Assembly: GCF_049803795.1 (NCBI RefSeq)
Contig: NZ_JBNAGJ010000008.1
Span: 1 to 64,000 of the forward strand
Direction of reading: 5' to 3'
DNA from: Thalassobius sp002708925
Lineage (GTDB): Bacteria > Pseudomonadota > Alphaproteobacteria > Rhodobacterales > Rhodobacteraceae
Length of the DNA stretch: 64,000 nucleotides
The position numbers and the translations under genes are program-made. Below are positions 1 to 8,426 of the stretch, piece after piece. The notes under the pieces are model-generated. The model was not told the origin of the DNA and did not search any database. It worked only from the letters and a program-made list of their open reading frames with translations. How positions within the stretch are numbered: position 1 is the first letter of the stretch; each line of letters starts with the position of its first letter.

Positions 1-24
1 AAAAGGGCCCCAATGGACCCTTTT
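1..24 (-). terminator. Rho-independent terminator of the cox operon
   Basis: An inverted repeat (AAAAGGGCCC, loop caat, GGACCCTTTT) lies directly downstream of the coxM stop when read on the minus strand. It ends in four T residues at the window edge, so any longer T tract is outside the window. It fits the end of the minus-strand coxGSLM transcript. Confidence 0.6.
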
Positions 25-33
25 CATTTTCCT

Positions 34-816
34 TCAGCATGCTTTTACGGCGCGTATTGTGAGTATTTTTGCCAGATGGGCGCGGTATTTTCCCGATCCG
101 TGCAGATCTGCGATCATCTCTTCTCCGGGCAGGTTCAGCGGGTCGATTGCGCCTGCGCTGAAGTCGGCGCTCAGCGCCGCTTCGGCCTCGGTCCAGCGGA
201 ACACGCCGTCATTGCCCGCCCCGGTCACCGCCACGCGCACGCCATCGGCAAACTTCGCCACGAAGACACCGCATAGCGCAAACCGCGAGGCCGGCTGCTC
301 GAACTTCTGATAGCTGGCCGCCTGCGGGATCGGAAAGCGCACCGCGGTGATGATCTCGCCCTCCTCCAGCACGGTGCCGAACAGCCCGTCAAAATACGCA
401 TCCGCAGCGATCTCACGCGCAGAGGTCACCACCACCGCCCCCGAGGCCAGAACCGCCGAAGGATAACACGCCGCCGGATCGTTATTCGCCACAGACCCGC
501 CAATCGTACCGCGATTGCGCACCGCCGGATCGCCGATCCCCCCCGCCAGCGCGGCCAGCGCCGGATAGGCCCCCGCCTCGGCCGCCACAGTCGCATGAGT
601 GCTCGCGCCCCCCACGCGCAGCACACCGTCCGCAGAGGTCACCCCCTGCATCTCGGCAATCCCCGCCAGACGCACCAGCGCCGAAGGCATCGCCAGCCGC
701 TGCTTCATCGTCGGCAGCAGGGTCTGTCCACCCCCCAGCGCCAGCGCCTCCTCATCCTTCAAAGCCTCCACAGCCTCGGCCACCGATCCGGGCGCCACAA
801 AGTCAAAATTATACAT
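34..816 (-). CDS. coxM: CO dehydrogenase-type FAD-binding medium subunit (CoxM-like)
   Basis: The 260-residue protein has the fold signatures of the FAD subunit of molybdenum hydroxylases: GGGQTLLP at residues 28-35 and TIGGSVA at 104-110, both FAD pyrophosphate-binding loops. It would pass electrons from the [2Fe-2S] subunit to the quinone pool or another acceptor. The start at 816 is chosen over an upstream one because GGGAGGAGA sits just ahead of it. The protein is somewhat shorter than classical CoxM (about 288 residues). It is the last gene of a minus-strand S-L-M series, the order typical of form II enzymes. Assignment to the family is firm; the real substrate is not shown by the sequence. 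Confidence 0.88.
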   Translation of the reverse strand: MYNFDFVAPGSVAEAVEALKDEEALALGGGQTLLPTMKQRLAMPSALVRLAGIAEMQGVTSADGVLRVGGASTHATVAAEAGAYPALAALAGGIGDPAVRNRGTIGGSVANNDPAACYPSAVLASGAVVVTSAREIAADAYFDGLFGTVLEEGEIITAVRFPIPQAASYQKFEQPASRFALCGVFVAKFADGVRVAVTGAGNDGVFRWTEAEAALSADFSAGAIDPLNLPGEEMIADLHGSGKYRAHLAKILTIRAVKAC

Positions 817-925
817 CTCGTTTCTCCTCCCAAAGCGCCCAGAGCCACAGCCCAACCCGCTTCTTTGTTCCATAAATACTCATTGCGGCGGCGCCGCACC
901 CGCCGCGCCGCCCCAAAACAAAGCC

Positions 926-3322
926 TCAGCCCCCCTGCATCGCTTCCCAGACCCGCGACGGGCTGACCGGCATGTCGATGTGATCCACCCGGTACCCCCC
1001 GCGCTGCAACGCATCGATCACCGCATTCACCACCGCCGGCGGGCTGCCGATCGCCCCGGCCTCGCCGCAGCCCTTCACCCCCAGCGGGTTATGCGTGCAC
1101 GGCGTCTGGCACGAATGATCCACATCGTAAAACGGCACATCCGAGGCCCGCGGCATCGCGTAATCCATGAAGGATCCGGTCAGCAGCTGGCCGTTCTCAT
1201 CATAGACGGTGTTTTCCAGCAGCGCCTGGCCGATGCCCTGCGCCACGCCGCCATGCACCTGACCGGCCACGATCATCGGGTTGATCACATTGCCAAAATC
1301 ATCCGCCGCGGTGAAGGCCAGGATGTCCACCTTGCCGGTCTCGGGGTCCACCTCGACCTCGCAGACATAGGCGCCCGAGGGATAGGTGAAGTTGCTGGGG
1401 TCATAAAACGCGGTCTCCTCCAGCCCCGGTTCCAGGTTCTCCAGCGGGTAGTTATGCGGCACATAGGCCGCCAGGGTCACATCGCCCCAGGCCACGGATT
1501 TATCCGTGCCCGCCACGCTGAACTGGCCGTCTTTCAGCTCGATATCCGCCTCCGAGGCCTCCAGCAGATGCGCGGCGATGGTCTTGGCCTTGTTGATGAT
1601 CTTCTCGGTCGCGCGCACCATGGCCGAGCCCCCCACCGCGATGGAACGAGACCCGTAAGTCCCCATACCCATTGGCGTTTTCGAGGTATCGCCATGCACG
1701 ATGTCGATCTGGCTGACATCAATCCCGATCATTTCCGACACGACCTGCGCAAAGGTCGTCTCGTGCCCCTGCCCGTGGCTGTGGGACCCGGTAAAGACGC
1801 TGATGGAGCCGGTCGCATTCACCCGCACGGTGGCGGATTCATACAGCCCCGCCCGCGCGCCCAGCTGGCCCACCAGATTGGACGGCGCAATCCCGCAAGC
1901 CTCGATAAAATGCGCCAGGCCGTAACCGCGCAGCTTACCGCGCGCTTTGGATTCGGCTGCGCGCGCGTCAAACCCCGCATAATCCGTCATCTCCAGCGCC
2001 TTATCCAAGGTCGCGTGGTAATTGCCGGTGTCATAGGTCACCGCCACGGGCGTGTCATAGGGGAACTGCTCGGGCTTGATGAAGTTCAGACGGCGCAGCT
2101 CGGCCGGGTCCATGCCGATCTCGCGCGCGGCCTTGTCGATGACGCGTTCCAGCTGATAGGTCGCCTCGGGGCGCCCGGCCCCGCGATAGGCATCCACCGG
2201 CACCGTGTTGGTGAACACCGCCTTTACGTTCACATAGATCAGCGGCGTGGTGTAATTGCCCGCCATCAGCGTGCCATGCAGCCAGGTGGGAATCGACGGC
2301 GCAAAGGTGCTTAGATACGCGCCCATATTGGCATAGGTATCGGTGCGCACGGCGGTGAACTTGTGGTTCTCATCCATCGCCAGTTCGATCTTGGTGACGT
2401 GATCGCGCCCATGCGCATCCGAGATGAACGCCTCGGAGCGCGAGCAGGTCCATTTGACCGGCCGGTTCACCACTTTGGACGCGTAGGTCACAAAGGCCTC
2501 TTCGGCATAGTGGTAAATCTTCGAGCCAAACCCCCCGCCCACATCGGGCGCCACGACCCGCAGTTTATGTTCCGGAATGGACAGCACAAAGGCCCCCATC
2601 AGCAGCCGGATCACATGCGGATTCTGGCTGGTGGTGTAGAGCGTATATTCGTCATTGGCGCGCGCATAATGGCCCACGGCCACGCGCGGCTCCATCGGGT
2701 TGGGAACCAGGCGGTTGTTGACCAGCTCCAGCGTGGTGACGTGATGGGCCGACTTGATGGCCGCGTCCACGGCCTCGCGGTTTTCTTCGACAAATCCCCA
2801 GTCATAACAAAGGTTTGAGCTCAGATCCTCATGCACCTTGGTGGCCCCGTCCTTCAGCGCCTCCTTCATGTTCAGCACCGGCTCCAGCTCTTCGATCTCC
2901 AGCTCGATCGCCTCGGCCGCGTCGCGCGCCTGTTCCAGGGTTTCGGCCACCACAACCGCGATGGGATCGCCCACATGGCGCACCTTGCCCTCGGCCAGAA
3001 TCGGGTGTTTGGGTTCCTGCATCGGCTGGCCATGGCGGTCCGTCACCTGCCAGCCGCACGGGATGCCGCCCGCCGCCGCAAAATCGGCAGCGGTAAAGAT
3101 CTTCACCACCCCCTCCAGCGCCGACGCCGCGGCCGTGTCCAGCCGCGCGATCCGCCCATGCGCCACATCCGAGCGCAGGAAATACGCGTGGGTCTGGCCG
3201 TGAATGTTGATGTCATCGGTGTAATTGCCGGCCCCCGTCAGGAAACGGACGTCCTCGCGCCGTTTCGTGCTGTCGCCGATGCCGCCCGCCTTGGGCATGT
3301 CCTTGGGCATGTCTTTGGGCAT
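926..3322 (-). CDS. coxL: Form II CO dehydrogenase-type molybdopterin large subunit (CoxL-like)
   Basis: The 798-residue protein is a xanthine oxidase-family large subunit that binds the Mo-molybdopterin cytosine dinucleotide cofactor. The active-site loop reads AYRGAGR at residues 378-384, the form II type; true aerobic CO dehydrogenases (form I) carry AYXCSFR with the Cu-binding Cys. VGGGFGSK (261-268) and a C-terminal GVKGCGEAGAIGSP stretch with the catalytic Glu are present. The start at 3322 has GGGAGGAGA four bases upstream. The N terminus is a MPKD triplication (MPKDMPKDMPK) coded by a 12-bp tandem repeat, so two further in-frame Met codons could also start. Form II enzymes have weak or unproven CO activity, so the substrate may be another small carbonyl or aldehyde. 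Confidence 0.9.
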   Translation of the reverse strand: MPKDMPKDMPKAGGIGDSTKRREDVRFLTGAGNYTDDINIHGQTHAYFLRSDVAHGRIARLDTAAASALEGVVKIFTAADFAAAGGIPCGWQVTDRHGQPMQEPKHPILAEGKVRHVGDPIAVVVAETLEQARDAAEAIELEIEELEPVLNMKEALKDGATKVHEDLSSNLCYDWGFVEENREAVDAAIKSAHHVTTLELVNNRLVPNPMEPRVAVGHYARANDEYTLYTTSQNPHVIRLLMGAFVLSIPEHKLRVVAPDVGGGFGSKIYHYAEEAFVTYASKVVNRPVKWTCSRSEAFISDAHGRDHVTKIELAMDENHKFTAVRTDTYANMGAYLSTFAPSIPTWLHGTLMAGNYTTPLIYVNVKAVFTNTVPVDAYRGAGRPEATYQLERVIDKAAREIGMDPAELRRLNFIKPEQFPYDTPVAVTYDTGNYHATLDKALEMTDYAGFDARAAESKARGKLRGYGLAHFIEACGIAPSNLVGQLGARAGLYESATVRVNATGSISVFTGSHSHGQGHETTFAQVVSEMIGIDVSQIDIVHGDTSKTPMGMGTYGSRSIAVGGSAMVRATEKIINKAKTIAAHLLEASEADIELKDGQFSVAGTDKSVAWGDVTLAAYVPHNYPLENLEPGLEETAFYDPSNFTYPSGAYVCEVEVDPETGKVDILAFTAADDFGNVINPMIVAGQVHGGVAQGIGQALLENTVYDENGQLLTGSFMDYAMPRASDVPFYDVDHSCQTPCTHNPLGVKGCGEAGAIGSPPAVVNAVIDALQRGGYRVDHIDMPVSPSRVWEAMQGG

Positions 3323-3376
3323 GATCTCTCCTCCCTGAGAAAATCGTCCTGTAATCAGTGATTTATGCTGCGCTCT

Positions 3377-3862
3377 TCATTCTGCCGCCACGGCACCCAC
3401 GTCCTGACCGGACGCCGCCATGATCGCCTTGACGATGTTGTGATAGCCCGTGCAGCGGCAGATGTTGCCCTCCAGATGATGCCGGATCTCGGCCTCAGTG
3501 GGCTTGGGGTTGTCCTTCAGCAACGCCGCCGCAGACATCACCATCCCAGGCGTGCAGAACCCGCATTGCAAACCGTGATGATCCTGAAACGCCTGCTGCA
3601 AAACGCTCAGCGTTCCGTCCGCAGACGCCTGGCCCTCAATCGTCGAAACTTCTGACCCATCCGCCTCAACCGCAAGCATCGTGCAGCTTTTGATCGCAAC
3701 ACCGTCAACATGCACAACACAGGCCCCACATTGCGACGTGTCACACCCAACATGCGTCCCACTCAAACCCAAACCAAAACGCAAAAAATCAACCAATAAC
3801 GTCCGACTCTCAACATCAGAAATATGAAATATTCCGTTTACTGTCATTGTAACTTTGGTCAT
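3377..3862 (-). CDS. coxS: CO dehydrogenase-type [2Fe-2S] small subunit (CoxS-like)
   Basis: The 161-residue iron-sulfur subunit carries both clusters of the family. The plant-type N-terminal cluster uses Cys40, Cys45, Cys48 and Cys60. The C-terminal helical cluster uses Cys100, Cys103, Cys135 and Cys137 (CGFCTPGM and CRCTGY). It relays electrons from the Mo site in CoxL to the FAD in CoxM. The start at 3862 (MTKVTM) is preferred over one 13 codons upstream because GGGAGGA precedes it. It lies 28 bp after coxG and 54 bp before coxL, in one operon. Confidence 0.93.
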   Translation of the reverse strand: MTKVTMTVNGIFHISDVESRTLLVDFLRFGLGLSGTHVGCDTSQCGACVVHVDGVAIKSCTMLAVEADGSEVSTIEGQASADGTLSVLQQAFQDHHGLQCGFCTPGMVMSAAALLKDNPKPTEAEIRHHLEGNICRCTGYHNIVKAIMAASGQDVGAVAAE

Positions 3863-3890
3863 TGCATCCTCCCTGAAGCAAATCTTCGTA

Positions 3891-4439
3891 TCAGCCGCCA
3901 AAAATCCGTTTCAGCAGACCTTTCTTAGGGGCGGCCTGCTGCACCGTTTCCTCTGCGGCGGCGGCCACTGCCTGGGCCGGAGTGGTTTCCTCGGGGGGGT
4001 CGCCCTCAACGGCGGTCTGGAAACGCTCGAAGAACTGATCGGCCATTTTCTTGGCGAAACTGTCGATGATACGGCTGCCCAGCTGGGCCAGTTTACCGCC
4101 AACCTTGGCGTCCACCTCATACGTCAAAAGGGTGCCGGTGCCGTTATCGGCCAGCGACACCTGCGCGCCGCCTTTGGCAAAGCCGGCCGCGCCTCCTTTG
4201 CCCTCTCCGGACAGGGTCAGGCTTTCGCCTTCGACAATATCCGAAAGGGTCACAGCGCCCTTGAAAGTAGCCTTGACCGGGCCGACCTTCTGCACCACCG
4301 TCGCCTCAAACCCGTCGGCGGCCGAGCCGGTCATTTCCTGGCAGCCGGGCACGCATTCTTTCAAGACATCAGCCGAGAGCAAAGCCTGCCACACCGCGGC
4401 GCGGGGGGCGGAGATCTCGCGAGTATCCTTAAGTTCCAT
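3891..4439 (-). CDS. coxG: CoxG-like SRPBCC family protein
   Basis: The 182-residue protein begins with the pattern of CoxG/SRPBCC proteins (ELKDTREISAPRAAVWQALL, then a CVPGCQ segment near residue 30). These are START-like hydrophobic-pocket proteins; in Oligotropha, CoxG is thought to anchor the CO dehydrogenase complex to the membrane. The C-terminal 40 residues are Ala/Glu rich and end in a basic patch, KKGLLKRIFGG, that could act as the membrane contact. The start at 4439 has an aggag ribosome site; 17 codons of upstream open frame are ignored. It is the first gene of the minus-strand coxGSLM operon, and its upstream gap carries operator half-sites shared with the xox genes. Confidence 0.85.
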   Translation of the reverse strand: MELKDTREISAPRAAVWQALLSADVLKECVPGCQEMTGSAADGFEATVVQKVGPVKATFKGAVTLSDIVEGESLTLSGEGKGGAAGFAKGGAQVSLADNGTGTLLTYEVDAKVGGKLAQLGSRIIDSFAKKMADQFFERFQTAVEGDPPEETTPAQAVAAAAEETVQQAAPKKGLLKRIFGG

Positions 4440-4456
4440 AGCTATTCTCCTGTTCT

Positions 4457-4516
4457 TCTGACCAAAAGTAAGGCCCGAAACCAGAGGCAAAGCTATTCGA
4501 CCAAAGGCCTAGAAAG
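4457..4516 (-). promoter_or_regulatory. Operator half-sites upstream of coxG
   Basis: The 83-bp gap between xoxJ and coxG holds GACCAAAG at 4499-4506, a near copy GACCAAAAGT at 4460-4469, and GGTCG at 4516-4520 facing the first. The 8-mer equals the arm of the perfect palindrome at 11075-11096. Its placement suggests that cox responds to the regulator of the xox cluster. This is inference from sequence similarity only. Confidence 0.45.
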
Positions 4517-4522
4517 GTCGCG

Positions 4523-5431
4523 TCAGCGCAGATCGGGCGGGGTAAAGGTCAGACCATGGTCTGCAAATATCCGGGCAATCCGGCCATCCTGCATGGCCGA
4601 ATAGATCGCATCATCCACCGCATAGGCCAGCGGGCGATACGCGAAATGCACGCCCACGCCCACCGTCCATTTGCCCACGCCAAAGCCCGGCAACGGCGGG
4701 GTATGGATGTCCATCGCCTCGGTCAGGCTGAATTCCAGTTGGGCACGCGGGCCCATCGCGGCCTTTGTCTCGGCCCGGTCCAGCCCACCCATGGCCTGTT
4801 CGTAATTGGCATAGCGATAGACATTCGCGGCCAGTTGCCCGCCGGGAAAGGAGGACAGGTAGAAATCAGCGATCGAGTCATTTTCAACCGCGACCTTGTC
4901 AAAGCGGAAATAGGCCGGGATCGGTTTTTCATCGGGCTCGGGATAGGCGTCCTTACGGTAGGCAATCGCGATTTCCTCGACGTGGTATTGCCCGGTAAAG
5001 ACCACCTGCTCGATCCGGCAGGCAAATTCGCTGTCATAGGGCACGTGCAGCATCACGTTGGCCACCGACCCGCCCACAATCGGCCCCTTCCAGAGCCAAT
5101 TGCGCAGGTCCGCGTCCAGGGATTCGCCCGCCGAGACCAGATTGAACCGTGCCTCGACCCCCAGATCGGCGGCGATCATGCGGCCGATCTCGATGTCCAC
5201 GCCCTTGATCTGGCCGTTCTCCTCATAGGACCAGGGGGCGAAATCCTCGTAGGCGGCGAAGGTCATGAAGCCGCGTTCGCGGATCGTATCCAGATCCTGC
5301 CCCACAATATCGCGTGAGGCATTCTGAGGTTTTGCCTGGGGCACATAGTCCTCACATCTGGCCGAGGCATGGGTCCCGGCGAGGAAGGAGAGACTCGCGA
5401 AGAGTCCGAGGGAGAGAGACGTTCTGACCAT
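4523..5431 (-). CDS. xoxJ: XoxJ-like periplasmic binding protein
   Basis: The 302-residue secreted protein has a signal peptide (hydrophobic residues 4-23, ending near THASA) and the family 3 solute-binding fold (RGFMTFAAYEDFAPWSYEEN, IKGVDIEIGRMIAADLG). This version, found beside PQQ alcohol dehydrogenases, is called MoxJ/XoxJ; it is thought to help activate the dehydrogenase rather than import a solute. Here it lies 18 bp after a PedF-like cytochrome gene on the same strand, with xoxF 7 kb away. AGGGGG precedes the start. Family call is good; the precise role is taken from the family. Confidence 0.8.
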   Translation of the reverse strand: MVRTSLSLGLFASLSFLAGTHASARCEDYVPQAKPQNASRDIVGQDLDTIRERGFMTFAAYEDFAPWSYEENGQIKGVDIEIGRMIAADLGVEARFNLVSAGESLDADLRNWLWKGPIVGGSVANVMLHVPYDSEFACRIEQVVFTGQYHVEEIAIAYRKDAYPEPDEKPIPAYFRFDKVAVENDSIADFYLSSFPGGQLAANVYRYANYEQAMGGLDRAETKAAMGPRAQLEFSLTEAMDIHTPPLPGFGVGKWTVGVGVHFAYRPLAYAVDDAIYSAMQDGRIARIFADHGLTFTPPDLR

Positions 5432-5449
5432 GTGCCCCCTGCCTTTCCG

Positions 5450-6127
5450 CTAGTGAGTTGCGGAAAGTCCGATTGTCAGTTGCTCGGCAGCGCCCGCATA
5501 ATCCGGCGCGTCACCCGAAATCAGGCGCGCGGCGCGATAGGCCACACTGTCGGCCAGCGGTGCGCCCGAGCCGGTTTCGATCTGATCCGCGATCCCCTGC
5601 AATTCTGCTTGCAGCGCGTCCCGGTCGCCATCTGCCCCGCCGGCCATCGCGCTTAGCTGATCGCGAATTTCCTTCAGGCGGGGGGTGTATTCATCCAGCT
5701 CGCCATCATCGGGGCGGGTTTCGATATAGGTGCGGATGGCCCAGGCCGCCTTCTGGCCCAGCAATTCGCCAAAGGCCGGCATTTTGGTGATCCCGTTCTG
5801 GGTATAGCCGGTCACGAAGCGCTCGACATACCATTCATCGCCGAATTCCTCGGCCTCCAGATAGCGCAGATCCGGCGCCAGCCCCCCCGAGACAACGCCC
5901 AGCCCGTGGCAGCGCGCGCAGTTCTGATTATACCCGCTGTCGCCGATTTCGATCGCGGCCTGCCAGACGTCATCGCCCAGGCTGCGATAGGGGTTCTCGG
6001 TCAGCCACTCCTCGCCTACATCGGGCAGAGCGTCGGTGTTCATGGGCTGCGGGGCCACATCGCCGTGGGCCAGCGCCATGCTGCCCATCGCGATCAGGCC
6101 CAGAGCGGTCAGAGTCGTGCGTTTCAT
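5450..6127 (-). CDS. c-type cytochrome, c-550 PedF-like
   Basis: The 225-residue periplasmic cytochrome has a signal peptide (residues 1-20, ending MALA), one haem site CARCH at 70-74 and a likely axial Met116 in ITKMPAFGE. The motif environment matches the cytochrome c-550 PedF group associated with PQQ alcohol dehydrogenases. The roughly 90 residues after the haem domain (a helical Asp/Glu/Ala-rich tail) make it longer than a simple class I cytochrome. It is a candidate electron acceptor of XoxF, in competition with the cytochrome at 11191. The divergent gap upstream carries two operator-like sites. Confidence 0.8.
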   Translation of the reverse strand: MKRTTLTALGLIAMGSMALAHGDVAPQPMNTDALPDVGEEWLTENPYRSLGDDVWQAAIEIGDSGYNQNCARCHGLGVVSGGLAPDLRYLEAEEFGDEWYVERFVTGYTQNGITKMPAFGELLGQKAAWAIRTYIETRPDDGELDEYTPRLKEIRDQLSAMAGGADGDRDALQAELQGIADQIETGSGAPLADSVAYRAARLISGDAPDYAGAAEQLTIGLSATH

Positions 6128-6194
6128 CCTTAAGTCCTCACCTTAACTGTGGAATGTGACGGGTCTTAGCCCGTGTTCCTCAGCCAGGGATATT

Positions 6195-6240
6195 CGACCT
6201 TGGTTTAGGTTCTGCGGGAATCCCGACTTTGGTCCTATGG
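6195..6240. promoter_or_regulatory. Divergent promoter region with two operator-like sites
   Basis: Between the PedF-like gene (minus) and the ABC binding-protein gene (plus) lie CGACCTTGGTTTAGG at 6195-6209 and ACTTTGGTCCTATGG at 6226-6240. The second shares 10 of 11 bases with the left arm of the palindrome at 11075-11096, including exact CTTTGGTC at 6227-6234. It probably serves both divergent units. Confidence 0.5.
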
Positions 6241-6290
6241 AACGTCCCCTGAAGGTGCCTTTAGGCTGGCCTCATCAGGGAGGATATTTC

Positions 6291-7454
6291 GTGAAACGCT
6301 TGCTACTGGCATTGTTTTTGCTGGCGAATTCCGCTGTCACCGCGACGGCGGATATAGATTTGCGCATTGTCTACCTGCACCATGAACAAGATCGCCCGCC
6401 GGTCCTGTCCAACCTGTCCGCCCCCCCCGAAGACCTGGGCCAGGCCGGAGCCGAGCTGGCGATCCGCGACAGCATGACCACCGGGCGGTTTCTGGGGCAT
6501 AAATATGCGCTGGAGCTGATCACGGTTGCAGCCCAGGCCGACATCCTGCCCGTCGCCCGCGCGGCGCTGGAGCGCTCGCAGATGCTGGTGCTGGACATGC
6601 CGGGGGCTGAAATGCAGGCCATCGCGGACCTGCCCGGCGCGCAGAATGCGCTGCTGTTCAACGCCACCGATCCCAGCCCCGCCCTGCGCGATGCGGATTG
6701 CCGGGCGAACCTGTTTCACACCCTGCCCAGCCAGACGATGCGGGCCGATGCGCTGATGCAATTCGTCCAGTCCAAACGCTGGAGCAAACTGGCGCTGATC
6801 GCGGGCACGCATCCGGGCGATCAGGCCTGGGCCGACGCGCTGGACCGTAGCGCCCGCAAATTCGGACTGAAAATCGGCGCGCAGAAAACCTGGGCCTTTG
6901 ATGCCGACATGCGCCGCAACGCCGCCCAAGAGGTGCCGCTGTTCACGCAGGATCTGGGCACATACGATCTGCTGCTGGTCGCGGACGAGCTGAATGATTT
7001 CGCCCGCTACATCCCGTTTAACACCTGGCTGCCGCGGCCGGTGGCGGGCTCGACCGCGCTGGTGCCGGTGGCCTGGGACCGGGTGGTGGAACAATGGGGC
7101 GCGGTGCAGATGCAGAACCGTTTTCACGAACAGAGCGGCCGCGCCATGCAGCCCGAAGACTATGCCGCCTGGGCCGCGATCCGCAGCCTGTCCGAGGCCG
7201 CAACCCGTACCGGCAGCTCGGATCCAGCGACCCTGCGCGCCTATCTGCTGTCTGAGACTTTCCAACTGGCCGGTTTCAAGGGCCGGCCCCTGTCCTTCCG
7301 TCCATGGAACGGCCAACTGCGCCAGCCCATTGCGCTGGTCAGCGGTCAGGCTCTGGTCGCGCAGGCACCTTTGCCGGGGTTCCTGCACCAGGTCTCAGAG
7401 ATGGACACGCTGGGGCTGGATCGCCCCGAAACCAAATGTGAGGCTTTCGAATGA
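6291..7454 (+). CDS. Periplasmic binding protein of PQQ-alcohol-dehydrogenase-linked ABC system
   Basis: The 387-residue secreted protein starts at a GTG preceded by AGGGAGGA; the signal peptide runs KRLLLALFLLANSAVTATA. The body is a type I periplasmic binding fold (branched-chain amino-acid binding protein-like) and matches the family linked to PQQ-dependent alcohol dehydrogenase loci. It overlaps the next gene by ATGA and heads a five-gene unit of binding protein, propeller, small Asp-rich protein, ATPase and permease. The ligand is not known from sequence; the related ped system of Pseudomonas putida has been tied to lanthanide-dependent growth. Confidence 0.82.
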   Translation: MKRLLLALFLLANSAVTATADIDLRIVYLHHEQDRPPVLSNLSAPPEDLGQAGAELAIRDSMTTGRFLGHKYALELITVAAQADILPVARAALERSQMLVLDMPGAEMQAIADLPGAQNALLFNATDPSPALRDADCRANLFHTLPSQTMRADALMQFVQSKRWSKLALIAGTHPGDQAWADALDRSARKFGLKIGAQKTWAFDADMRRNAAQEVPLFTQDLGTYDLLLVADELNDFARYIPFNTWLPRPVAGSTALVPVAWDRVVEQWGAVQMQNRFHEQSGRAMQPEDYAAWAAIRSLSEAATRTGSSDPATLRAYLLSETFQLAGFKGRPLSFRPWNGQLRQPIALVSGQALVAQAPLPGFLHQVSEMDTLGLDRPETKCEAFE

Positions 7455-8407
7455 AACCATATCTATTGTCTGCCCTTCTGGCCCTGCCCGGCGCGGCCTT
7501 CGCCGAAGAAATCTGGGTCACCAATGAAAAGGACGACACGGTCAGCGTGATCGACGTCGCCACGCTCGAAGTGACCCGCACCATCCCCACGGGGGAACGC
7601 CCGCGCGGGATCACCTTCAGCCAGGATTATTCGCGCGTGTATATCTGCGCCTCGGACAGCGATACGGTGCAGGTGATGGACCCTGAAACCGGGGAAATCC
7701 TGCACAACCTGCCCTCGGGCGAAGACCCGGAACAATTCGTGCTGCACCCCAATGACCGGCACCTCTATATCGCCAACGAAGATGACGCGATCACAACCGT
7801 TGTGGACACGCAATCACGCACGGTGATCGCTCAGATCGACGTTGGGATTGAACCCGAGGGCATGGCCGTCAGCCCCGATGGCAAGATCGCCATCACCACC
7901 TCGGAAACCACCAATATGGCGCATTGGATCGACACCGAAACCCAGCAGCTGTTCGCCAATACGCTGGTCGATTCCCGTCCCCGGCACGCGGAATTTGCCG
8001 CCCACGGGTCCGAGCTGTGGGTCAGTGCCGAAATCGGCGGCACGGTCAGCGTGTTTGACGTTGCCACCCAGGCCGAGAAGGCCAAGATCCGCTTCAAGGT
8101 GCAGGGGGTTCACCCTGACCGCGTGCAGCCCGTGGGCTTTGAATTCACCGGCGATGAGAAAACCGCCTTTGTCGCGCTGGGGCCCTCGAATCATGTGGCC
8201 GTGGTGAATGCCGAAACCTATGAGGTCGAAGACTACATTCTGGTCGGCCGCCGCGTGTGGCACATGGCCTTTAACACCGACAAATCGCTGCTGTTCACCA
8301 CGAACGGCGTGTCCGGCGACGTCACCGTGATCGACGTCGCCAAGCGTAAACCCCTCAAAACCATCAAGGTCGGCCGCTTCCCCTGGGGCGCGGCGCTGCG
8401 GCCGTAA
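7451..8407 (+). CDS. YVTN-type beta-propeller protein of the PQQ/ped cluster
   Basis: The 318-residue secreted protein (signal peptide MKPYLLSALLALPGAAFA) is built of repeated YVTN/NHL-like blades, seen as recurring VTNEKDDTVSVIDVATLEV-type segments at about 40-residue spacing. Such propellers accompany ped/xox ABC transporters. It overlaps its upstream neighbour by ATGA, so the two are translationally coupled. It may be a periplasmic partner of the transporter or the dehydrogenase; neither is proven. Confidence 0.85.
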   Translation: MKPYLLSALLALPGAAFAEEIWVTNEKDDTVSVIDVATLEVTRTIPTGERPRGITFSQDYSRVYICASDSDTVQVMDPETGEILHNLPSGEDPEQFVLHPNDRHLYIANEDDAITTVVDTQSRTVIAQIDVGIEPEGMAVSPDGKIAITTSETTNMAHWIDTETQQLFANTLVDSRPRHAEFAAHGSELWVSAEIGGTVSVFDVATQAEKAKIRFKVQGVHPDRVQPVGFEFTGDEKTAFVALGPSNHVAVVNAETYEVEDYILVGRRVWHMAFNTDKSLLFTTNGVSGDVTVIDVAKRKPLKTIKVGRFPWGAALRP

Positions 8408-8426
8408 CCAATTGGGAGCTTTTCAA

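Noticed and set aside
599..2314. A 571-codon plus-strand open frame
   Set aside because: It lies antisense to coxL and coxM, is His/Arg/Gly rich without domains and has no ribosome site; a shadow in GC-rich DNA.
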